Origin: an uncultured Odoribacter sp.
GTDB taxonomy: Bacteria; Bacteroidota; Bacteroidia; Bacteroidales; Marinifilaceae
Direction: 5' to 3'
Assembly (NCBI GenBank): GCA_944321165.1
Contig: CALUKE010000001.1
Location: 310,001 to 374,000 of the forward strand
Length of the DNA stretch: 64,000 nt
The translations under genes and the position numbers were made by a program. The notes beneath the pieces were generated by a model. The model did not search any database and had not been told where the DNA came from. It saw only the letters and a program-made list of their open reading frames with translations. Below are positions 10,807-17,489 of the stretch, piece after piece (position 1 is the stretch's first letter; each line of letters begins with the position of its first letter).

Positions 10807-10946
10807 CTAATCTATAAAATTTACGACAATCCCCCTGACCTTTGTCTACCCTCCTCCTCATTTTCCATTTTCTCCGCAACTCCATCTGAAAACAAACGAC
10901 ATCCGCTGCTAAAATATTTTATACACGAAACTTTTGGACTGTCATG

Positions 10947-10954
10947 CAAAAATA
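10947..10954 (-). promoter_or_regulatory. Possible -7 box upstream of parE
   Basis: TATTTTTG on the minus strand fits TAnnTTTG, but no TTTG is found at the right distance. It would leave a leader of about 140 bases before parE. Weak. Confidence 0.3.
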
Positions 10955-10980
10955 ATCAAATTTTATAGATTTTCCTATCC

Positions 10981-11010
10981 GGATTTCCTGTTTTTACAAG
11001 GATTTCCTGT
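10981..11010. repeat. 11-bp direct repeat between birA and parE
   Basis: GGATTTCCTGT occurs at 10981-10991 and 11000-11010, just beyond the birA stop codon and about 180 bp upstream of parE. The function is unknown and the length is small enough to be chance. Confidence 0.5.
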
Positions 11011-11016
11011 CTTCGT

Positions 11017-11775
11017 TTAACAATATTTCACCTCTTTGAAAGCATAAATTCTTTCCTTGCCGTCCTCATCTATCAATATCAGCTGGCCATATTCATCGAT
11101 GCCCGCAATCGACGCCCGAAAAGCCCCCTGCTCGTCTTCCCAGTCATACACCCCGGAAGAACGGTAGAGATTCGCCAGAAAATCATGTTCCAAATCCTCA
11201 TAGCGATCAAGTTGCTCATACCGTTTTCCGATACACTCCAACAACTCCTCCAATACCTGTTTCAAAGGCAGTTCCCGACCGGTCAATTGAAACAGCGACA
11301 CCGGATTCGGGGCATCCGACAAAAACTCAGGCTGATTGATATTCACTCCGATACCGCAGAAGGAGGTCTGTACGTACATACTCCCAATCCGGTGCTCAAT
11401 CAAGGTCCCCGAAATTTTCCGATCGCCCACATAAATATCATTCGGCCATTTCACTGTCACCCCATCCACATAACGCCGGAGAAAATCCAAACACCCCAAG
11501 GCTCCTACCATCAAAATGGCAAACTGTCTTCCCGCCTCCAAGCGTTCCGGACGAAAAATCACCGTCATGGCAATGTTCTTTCCGGGAGCACTCTCCCAAC
11601 GATTGGTCGCCTGTCCCCGTCCTTGCGTCTGTTTCCAGGTCAGCACCACCTGTTTATCCTTCAGTTCACCGGCCGGCAGCTGTTCCGCCACCGTATTCGT
11701 AGAACCGGCCTCCTCATATTCCCATACCTCGAAACCGCTCACTTCATATCTTTTCATCATCCTTGATTCATCCAT
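11017..11775 (-). CDS. birA: Biotin--[acetyl-CoA carboxylase] ligase
   Basis: 252 residues. Activates biotin as biotinyl-AMP and attaches it to a lysine of carboxylase carrier proteins. Motifs seen are EAGSTNTVAEQL, the adenylate-binding GRGQATNRW loop, KWPNDIYV, KISGTLIE and CGIGVNIN. There is no N-terminal DNA-binding domain, so this is the enzyme-only form rather than the bifunctional repressor. Two further ATGs at 11760 and 11757 are possible starts. A TATCTTTG promoter box at 11792-11799 leaves only about 10 bases of leader for the first ATG, which slightly favours the later ones. Confidence 0.92.
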   Translation of the reverse strand: MDESRMMKRYEVSGFEVWEYEEAGSTNTVAEQLPAGELKDKQVVLTWKQTQGRGQATNRWESAPGKNIAMTVIFRPERLEAGRQFAILMVGALGCLDFLRRYVDGVTVKWPNDIYVGDRKISGTLIEHRIGSMYVQTSFCGIGVNINQPEFLSDAPNPVSLFQLTGRELPLKQVLEELLECIGKRYEQLDRYEDLEHDFLANLYRSSGVYDWEDEQGAFRASIAGIDEYGQLILIDEDGKERIYAFKEVKYC

Positions 11776-11791
11776 GTGTTTAAAATTTTCA

Positions 11792-11799
11792 CAAAGATA
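11792..11799 (-). promoter_or_regulatory. Promoter -7 box for birA
   Basis: TATCTTTG on the minus strand matches the Bacteroidota TAnnTTTG element. A clear TTTG at -33 is not seen. Confidence 0.5.
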
Positions 11800-11925
11800 C
11801 CGGAATTCTCTGACAATGGGTAATTAAATTTCATACAACAGTCACATAAAAAGAAAACAGAGCATAACGAATGCTTTTTCTGCCTATTCGCTACGCCCTG
11901 CCTTCATCAGTCTCTCTGCTCAAGC

Positions 11926-13611
11926 TTATTTTATAATCTGCATATAAACCGGATCGCCCTTATAGGGATAAAAAGAGATATCCGTCGCCGCCCATTTCTT
12001 CAGATCAGGCTGCATCTGCACTGCTTTCTGCAAGGCAGTCGCCATTTCTTTCGGATCTTTCATCCTGGCGGCAGCCACCGCCATCAGATAATAATCCAGG
12101 GCATTCCGCATTTTAATCTTATGGAAGGTATCCAGGGCGGCTCGATTGTCATTATTCATCAGCTGAGAGAAAGCCAGATTGATATCCGGCTGATCCTTCA
12201 GATAAGGAATGGCCTTGGCATATTCTCCGTTTTGCATCAGAATCAACCCCATGTTATAGCGGGCTTCTTTCCGGATTTTCGCCTTATCGAAATAGGAAGC
12301 GGCCTCTTTTTTATGTCCTTGAAGAGCATGTACCACGCCCAGGTTATTATTTACCGTCGCATCCTGTTTCAAGGCAATGGCCGCTTCCAGCAATTTCTTT
12401 GCTTTAGCGTACTCTTTCTGATCGATCGCCATGACAGCCAGATCATTCAGCAACTGCCAATGGGTCTGAGCCGTCACTGCCGGCGTTCTCTCCATCAGCT
12501 GAGGCACATAATAAGTCAGTTGTACTTCTTCTGCTACAGCAGTCGGAACAGTATAGAAAACATAAAAATCAGCCCGACGCAAAACCGGCAGAATCACATC
12601 TCTCAATTCCGGTACTTTGGCAATATAGGAATCGATCACCTTATTCCGCACGGTCGCATTGGATGCATTCTTCAATTCTTTGACAATTTGATCTTTGTTT
12701 GATATGTTGGAATTTTCCAGCAGCATATACAATCCATTCCAATTCTCCGATACGGTCTGCTGTACCACAAACTTCGGGTTACGGGCCATCGGCGTATCAG
12801 CCAGTTTCAAGTCTTTTTCAAAAAAGCTCTTGGCAGCAGCCAAACGACTATTTACCAGATTATTATTCAAACGTTCGGCTCCTTCCGGCGAATTGGATAC
12901 ATAAATGAACATATTGGTGATTTTTGCATTCTTATCGGCCAACACTTTTTCCATCGCCTTTACGGCCTGTGCCATCACCGCGGAATTTTGCTGAGCTTGC
13001 GAAATCGTAGCCTCCCCCAAGGGGAACAGTACATAACCGCTCACCAGCCCGACCGCCGTAGCCGGTACATCCTCCACAAAGGTCTCCGTCATGGCCGGTA
13101 CAAAATTCACTCCATTCAGCGTAAAGGCCGGCTGCTTCCAAACCTTGATGCCGTTTTTATTCAAGACCACCGGACTCAATGTAAATGATTTATCGGCATG
13201 CACCGCCTCTATGTCCGCCCATAAAACAGCCTTTTCCATCCCCGGCTTAAACTGAAAAGACATTTTCCGAGTAAAACTGGTTCCCTGTTTATAACTTACC
13301 ACCGGATAACTGTTCCCCTTCACTTTCTCTCCCTGTAAAAATATGGGTTGTAAATTCATCATCTGATTACCGTACTGAACCTTCGGAGTAATTTTCAGAA
13401 TCATTTTCTTTTCAAACTGTTTGGGGGCAAAACGAACGGTATAACTAAAATGAACCGTTCCGTTCACGGATTCCAGTTGTTCCGGACTGACATAACCGGT
13501 CACAGCTGTTTCTATCACGTCCTTTTGCAATTGCTTCATCGAATTACATCCGGTCATGAAAAATGCCAAAACCAGCCAGGCAAATCCCATCATTAAAAAT
13601 GTACGTTTCAT
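11926..13611 (-). CDS. Envelope lipoprotein with OmpA-like and TPR regions
   Basis: 561 residues with a lipoprotein signal (lipobox FMTGC, Cys22). The first 190 residues are beta-rich, with repeated Ig-like segments. The middle (about 190-280) resembles an OmpA-type peptidoglycan-binding fold, beginning GYVLFPLGEATISQAQ and including an SRLAAAKSFF helix. After about residue 380 there are at least three tetratricopeptide-like units (e.g. AKAKKLLEAAIALKQDATVN and NNLGVVHALQGHKKEAASYF). Related proteins are common in gut Bacteroidales, but I know no defined role. The likely place is the periplasmic face of the outer membrane. It is a single gene with no partner on its strand. Confidence 0.8.
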   Translation of the reverse strand: MKRTFLMMGFAWLVLAFFMTGCNSMKQLQKDVIETAVTGYVSPEQLESVNGTVHFSYTVRFAPKQFEKKMILKITPKVQYGNQMMNLQPIFLQGEKVKGNSYPVVSYKQGTSFTRKMSFQFKPGMEKAVLWADIEAVHADKSFTLSPVVLNKNGIKVWKQPAFTLNGVNFVPAMTETFVEDVPATAVGLVSGYVLFPLGEATISQAQQNSAVMAQAVKAMEKVLADKNAKITNMFIYVSNSPEGAERLNNNLVNSRLAAAKSFFEKDLKLADTPMARNPKFVVQQTVSENWNGLYMLLENSNISNKDQIVKELKNASNATVRNKVIDSYIAKVPELRDVILPVLRRADFYVFYTVPTAVAEEVQLTYYVPQLMERTPAVTAQTHWQLLNDLAVMAIDQKEYAKAKKLLEAAIALKQDATVNNNLGVVHALQGHKKEAASYFDKAKIRKEARYNMGLILMQNGEYAKAIPYLKDQPDINLAFSQLMNNDNRAALDTFHKIKMRNALDYYLMAVAAARMKDPKEMATALQKAVQMQPDLKKWAATDISFYPYKGDPVYMQIIK

Positions 13612-13782
13612 ACTTCTCGTTTTTAGTTCAACTTATTGTTTTTATTCAACTGCTTCTCTTACATACTTCTTTTAACGGATAGTCCCCCTGAAAGTTTCAC
13701 CCCACCGGGAGATTTACCCACCTCGGCAAAGCATGATTTTTTCCTGAATCTTTTGTACCTTTACACCGAAAAAACGGAGTTT

Positions 13783-14613
13783 ATGGCAGCAAACAACGAA
13801 TTAAAGCCGATATTCATCGAACAGGTATTCAAAAGCAAAAATCCCCGCGTGGCAAAAATGATCCCGGGCTTTGTCTACTCTTATCTGAAAAAGATTATCC
13901 ACCAGGATCAGATCAATGATTTCATTTCCCGCTACGGCGACCGCAAAGGATTGGCCTTTTCGGATGCCATTTTGGAATATCTGAATGTTTCTTACCAGGT
14001 AATCGGTGCCGAAAATCTTCCGACACCCGACGGACGGTATATTTTTGTTTCCAATCATCCCCTGGGAGGACCGGACGGTATCATTCTGATCTCCTTTCTG
14101 GGCACACGTTATCCGCAACTGAAATTCCCGGTAAACGACCTGCTGCTGAATCTAAAAAACCTGAACGACATTTTTCTTCCAGTCAACAAACACGGGGCAC
14201 AGTCCAAGGACGCCGTTGCAGCCATCGAAAAAGCATACGCCTCGAATTGTCAGATCATCATGTTCCCGGCAGGACTGGTCAGCCGCAAACAGAAAGGTGT
14301 CATCCAGGATCTGGAATGGCAAAAAAGTTTTATCACCAAAGCCATCCAACACCAGCGGGACATCGTCCCTATTTTTATCGACGGAGAGAATTCTCATTTT
14401 TTCTATAACCTGGCCAATTTCCGCAAAAAAATCGGTTTAAAAGCCAACATTGAAATGCTCTATCTACCTGATGAGACTTTCAAACAACGCAACCGGAATT
14501 TTAATCTTTACATCGGCCGACCGATTTCCTGGGAGACACTGGACAAAAACAAAAAACCCCTGGAATGGGCCCAGGAGATCAAAAAAACAGTGTACGGATT
14601 GAAAACTACCTAA
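13783..14613 (+). CDS. GlsA-like O-acyltransferase (PlsC-type, probable glycine-lipid synthesis)
   Basis: 276 residues from the ATG at 13783. A longer frame starts at 13636 but would run through the promoter-like TTTTGTACCTTTAC just upstream. The protein is a glycerol-phosphate-acyltransferase relative: NHPLGGPDG (residues 91-99) is the HxxxxD catalytic region, here with five instead of four residues between His92 and Asp98, and MFPAG lies about 75 residues later. In overall sequence it resembles, from memory, the acyltransferase encoded beside the hemolysin-like GNAT in Bacteroides, described as GlsA, which adds the second acyl chain to N-acylglycine. Here the GNAT partner is 11.6 kb away (26190-27149). 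A general lysophospholipid acyltransferase role is the alternative. Confidence 0.78.
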   Translation: MAANNELKPIFIEQVFKSKNPRVAKMIPGFVYSYLKKIIHQDQINDFISRYGDRKGLAFSDAILEYLNVSYQVIGAENLPTPDGRYIFVSNHPLGGPDGIILISFLGTRYPQLKFPVNDLLLNLKNLNDIFLPVNKHGAQSKDAVAAIEKAYASNCQIIMFPAGLVSRKQKGVIQDLEWQKSFITKAIQHQRDIVPIFIDGENSHFFYNLANFRKKIGLKANIEMLYLPDETFKQRNRNFNLYIGRPISWETLDKNKKPLEWAQEIKKTVYGLKTT

Positions 14614-14911
14614 ACCACAAATGCCGGAAAGCAGCCAACGGATGATACCACAACATCCGCGGACCGGAAAAACGCATGACCCGACGAATCCGTTCCCGCA
14701 TTTCCGGTCGATAACAATGAACCCGACAGTGTTGGCAGGAAGTTTTTTCCTCTCCGAAAGGACAATGATCCAAACGGGCGTGCGCATATTCCAACAGCTG
14801 CCGACACTCCCCGCACAACGAGCGATTCCGCTCTTTTTTCCGACAATACAGACGAATCATGATCTCCACAATCTCTTTTTCCCGCTCTATCCGAACCTTT
14901 TTCATAAGCAA
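14606..14911 (-). CDS. YgbA-family (nitrous oxide-stimulated promoter family) cysteine-rich protein
   Basis: 101 residues. The stretch CPFGEEKTSCQHCRVHCYRP and the following FSGPRMLWYHP are diagnostic of the YgbA family, known in enterobacteria as a target of the nitric-oxide-sensing repressor NsrR. Cysteines at 23, 33, 36, 50, 59, 62 and 66 include two CxxC pairs, suggesting metal or Fe-S binding (inference). Its start is 3 bp after the stop of the SIR2-domain gene, so the two are probably one transcript. A second ATG at 14905 is possible. Its 3' end overlaps the converging acyltransferase gene by 8 bp. The biochemical role of the family is not firmly known. Confidence 0.85.
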   Translation of the reverse strand: MLMKKVRIEREKEIVEIMIRLYCRKKERNRSLCGECRQLLEYAHARLDHCPFGEEKTSCQHCRVHCYRPEMRERIRRVMRFSGPRMLWYHPLAAFRHLWFR

Positions 14912-14914
14912 TTT

Positions 14915-16381
14915 CTATTCCTTTTTCCGTATCTGTTCCAACAAGACAGGTATCTCGTCGTAATCACGAAACCAAATGATGCGTATCCCCAGACTTTCCA
15001 TCATCATTTCCTGAATCGTATGATGTATTTCCCATATTTTATCAACAGAATCGCCATCAAAATCCTGTAACGGTTTGCCTTCTGTCAGTTTGCGACCGTC
15101 CAAACGTTTCATAAAAACATAATGACGCTTTTCGTGGGAATATTTCCGGGCAGCTATTTCCAATAACCTGCGTAAATTGGGATCGTTCATCGACAAGCCG
15201 ATCATCAGACAGTGATTTTCCCGGAATGTTGCAAGTTGTACCAAATTCGACCAATGATAGGGTTCAGCATACACCTGATGATAAGTCTCCTCTGAAAATA
15301 CCAACGAATGTCCGCTTTCCAACCCACCATTTCTGGAGATATAGCCATGCACATGATAGATCGGCAATTCATCCGCATCATGAAGCTCGTTTTCATCGTA
15401 TACGGTCCGATACGCAACCGCCGCATTTTGAAGCTGTGTTTCAATCAAATCATCAAAATTATAGGTAATGATCGATTTCACCTTGGCGCCGTTTCTTTCC
15501 GATTGACACAATCTTACAATTTCGTCGAGCAATTTCGATTCTTTATAGACCGTATGATCATACAAGGCCTCTTTTACGGCCTGAATAAATTCAGTATCTT
15601 GTCCGTCATCATGAGAGAGTCCTGCCTTTAAATAGCGGGCCGCAGCCAAAGCCGAATAACTGTTCATACCGATCAACAGATCCGTGACAGCATCTCGGGC
15701 ACAATCGGGGAAATGCCTGTCTTTAAATATTCTGGCAACAAAATTAGCATACAATGAGTTCAATAGTGTCTGCCAGTCGGGGAATCCGGCACTACACGAA
15801 ACACCCGCTCCCAGTATCAAAGCAATGTTCCCGCGGAAATAGGCATCCCGTACCTGCCCTAAAATCTCTTTTCGCGATTCTTCCCAATGATCGTTCCGAT
15901 TCTTGAGTTCATTTTCAAGATCCAGTTTAAACAAATTCCGAACAATAAATGCCGCATTTTCTTCGTCCTCTTGAATAAACTCGTCCAAGCGATCCTTTTC
16001 CCAAACCACCATTTGAGGTCCTCCTTTTTGAGCGATCTGCCTCTTTGCAAAATCAGACAGAAACGGAATGATTATAATCAAATGCCGGAGTTTATACTCT
16101 TTCATCAACTGATCCAGGTAATACAACAAATTTTGTACGACAGACGTATTCGGTTGTCGTACATACCTGATCTCAAAACCGACAGGTCCCTCCATCCCGT
16201 CAAATCCCTCAGCCATATAACCGTCCAAAGAAGATTCGCCCATTTCGTTGGATGAAACATATTTTTTACCGAAGCGGTTGAAATGCTGTACAAGCAAATT
16301 TTGAACAAATATCTCAAAATGGGCTCCCGCACGCGAAGGCCCAGCGGCATTTATCCGTTCCAGAACATGATCTATATTCAT
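14915..16381 (-). CDS. SIR2-domain protein with restriction-endonuclease-like N-terminus (candidate defence NADase)
   Basis: 488 residues from the ATG at 16381. A 33-codon upstream extension would overlap the promoter at 16422-16452. Residues about 185-410 form a SIR2-like NAD-binding domain: GAGVSCSAGFPDW (191-203), TYNFDDLIE (306-314), the HVHG histidines (343/345), FSEETYHQVY (362-371) and MIGLSMNDPNLR (393-404). The last two motifs are typical of the SIR2_2/defence-associated sirtuins rather than deacetylases. Residues 1-155 look like a PD-(D/E)xK fold (FEIFVQNLL, Asp53, FEIRY at 69-73), but the catalytic lysine position is Arg72, so it may sense or bind nucleic acid rather than cut. Cytoplasmic, with no signal. 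Followed 3 bp later by a YgbA-family gene. Confidence 0.8.
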   Translation of the reverse strand: MNIDHVLERINAAGPSRAGAHFEIFVQNLLVQHFNRFGKKYVSSNEMGESSLDGYMAEGFDGMEGPVGFEIRYVRQPNTSVVQNLLYYLDQLMKEYKLRHLIIIIPFLSDFAKRQIAQKGGPQMVVWEKDRLDEFIQEDEENAAFIVRNLFKLDLENELKNRNDHWEESRKEILGQVRDAYFRGNIALILGAGVSCSAGFPDWQTLLNSLYANFVARIFKDRHFPDCARDAVTDLLIGMNSYSALAAARYLKAGLSHDDGQDTEFIQAVKEALYDHTVYKESKLLDEIVRLCQSERNGAKVKSIITYNFDDLIETQLQNAAVAYRTVYDENELHDADELPIYHVHGYISRNGGLESGHSLVFSEETYHQVYAEPYHWSNLVQLATFRENHCLMIGLSMNDPNLRRLLEIAARKYSHEKRHYVFMKRLDGRKLTEGKPLQDFDGDSVDKIWEIHHTIQEMMMESLGIRIIWFRDYDEIPVLLEQIRKKE

Positions 16382-16421
16382 AATTTCATCCCCATATTTT
16401 CTTTCGGTTTGAAAAAGAGAA

Positions 16422-16452
16422 CAAAAATAGGAAAAGATCTTATAACGGCAAA
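16422..16452 (-). promoter_or_regulatory. Promoter of the SIR2/YgbA unit
   Basis: On the minus strand TTTG (16449-16452), 19 bp, then TATTTTTG (16422-16429): a full match to the Bacteroidota -33/-7 consensus. The implied start is near 16415, about 34 bases before the ATG at 16381. Confidence 0.75.
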
Positions 16453-16462
16453 CAACAGGATC

Positions 16463-16499
16463 GCAGGTATATCCGCCCATACGGTTGGAATATACCTGC
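16463..16499. repeat. Inverted repeat next to the SIR2 promoter
   Basis: GCAGGTATATCC (16463-16474) faces GGAATATACCTGC (16487-16499), an arm match of 12 with one bulged base. It sits 10 bp upstream of the -33 element. It could be an operator or the terminator of the phosphatase gene. No T-run follows on either strand, which argues against a simple terminator. Confidence 0.6.
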
Positions 16500-16525
16500 T
16501 TTCAAAAACAACTCAACTTATGTAT

Positions 16526-17473
16526 TTATTTTTTCCTTTTAACGGTATACAGTACTTTACCGTCCTTATCGAGCATATAAAAGCGCAATTCATCGGCCGA
16601 AGCGGAGCAGACAGAAAATCCAGTCTCGCCGCTGCAGAACCGAGTGCCCTGAATCGGTTTCACTTTGCGGCTTAAAGCACCGGCCGTATTGACAATATAA
16701 TCTACTGGAGAGCCCTTCTGCTGAATATATTGATAATTATGAATATGTCCACAGATATAGAAATCCACCCCATGTTTCCTCAGAATCGGATCGAGACGTT
16801 CCTGCAGATCCAAGCGTTCTTCATCCGACTTGCTGGTTTCGGCATAAATCGGATGATGCCCCATGACCACGGTCCAGGTGGCCTTGTTTACGGTCAGCAC
16901 AGAATCAATCCAGTTCAGTTGGCGTTGCATATCCTGTTTGCCCGCATCGGGATAGGCGTCGGATTCTTCCCGATATTTATCAATCAAAGGAGCCGTATCG
17001 ATAAACACCAGACGGATGGTATGTCCCTTTTCATCGATCTCATACTCTTTGGTATAATAACGGGCAGGCATACACCAGCGCCGGCTCACTCGGGCATAAT
17101 CCAAGACAGCCTGTGTATTTCCACGGTATTCATGGTTTCCAAGAACGGGAAACCACTCGATCATCAGTTCGGGATGGGAATAGATCAGCTCATAATTGGT
17201 CATCCACAACGGATCGTTTACACTGGCCACCCCTTCAAAATGATGAACATCCCCCAAGGCTGCAACAAATTCCGGTCCGAACACCTCCTCCATCTCTCCC
17301 ATCCGTTCCGCAATCGGCTTCTGATCGTAATAACCGTTGCGTCCCATATCATTCACCACATAAAAGTTAAACCGTCCGTCCAACTCCTCCTTTGAAACCT
17401 CAACCTGGCAGATTCCTCCATACGGGAAACACAACCAACAACAAATCGCAATGAATATATTTCTCATAATCAA
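16526..17473 (-). CDS. Exported purple-acid-phosphatase-like metallophosphoesterase
   Basis: 315 residues with an N-terminal signal ending around GGICQ. The five metallophosphoesterase blocks are present: VVNDMGRNG, a tyrosine-containing second block, ALGDVHHF, VLGNHEYRGN, VVMGHHPIY and CGHIHNYQY. The GNHEYR and HxHxY forms match tartrate-resistant/purple acid phosphatases, which hydrolyse phosphomonoesters with a di-metal centre. The first block has GDVHH rather than GDxxY. Placed 16 bp after a TonB-dependent receptor on the same strand, it probably releases phosphate from an organic phosphate handled by that receptor, in the periplasm or at the surface (inference). Confidence 0.87.
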   Translation of the reverse strand: MIMRNIFIAICCWLCFPYGGICQVEVSKEELDGRFNFYVVNDMGRNGYYDQKPIAERMGEMEEVFGPEFVAALGDVHHFEGVASVNDPLWMTNYELIYSHPELMIEWFPVLGNHEYRGNTQAVLDYARVSRRWCMPARYYTKEYEIDEKGHTIRLVFIDTAPLIDKYREESDAYPDAGKQDMQRQLNWIDSVLTVNKATWTVVMGHHPIYAETSKSDEERLDLQERLDPILRKHGVDFYICGHIHNYQYIQQKGSPVDYIVNTAGALSRKVKPIQGTRFCSGETGFSVCSASADELRFYMLDKDGKVLYTVKRKK

Positions 17474-17489
17474 TCTATTTTATCTCAAA

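Noticed and set aside
10981..11010. CRISPR-like or iteron-like direct repeats upstream of parE
   Set aside because: Only two 11-bp copies, no regular array. Kept as a plain repeat.
11861..11880. Hairpin AGCAT/ATGCT followed by Ts downstream of birA
   Set aside because: The stem is only 5 bp and the T-run is on the strand opposite to birA, so not a convincing terminator.
16382..16480. N-terminal extension of the SIR2 protein by 33 codons
   Set aside because: It would contain the consensus promoter, and its composition does not look coding.
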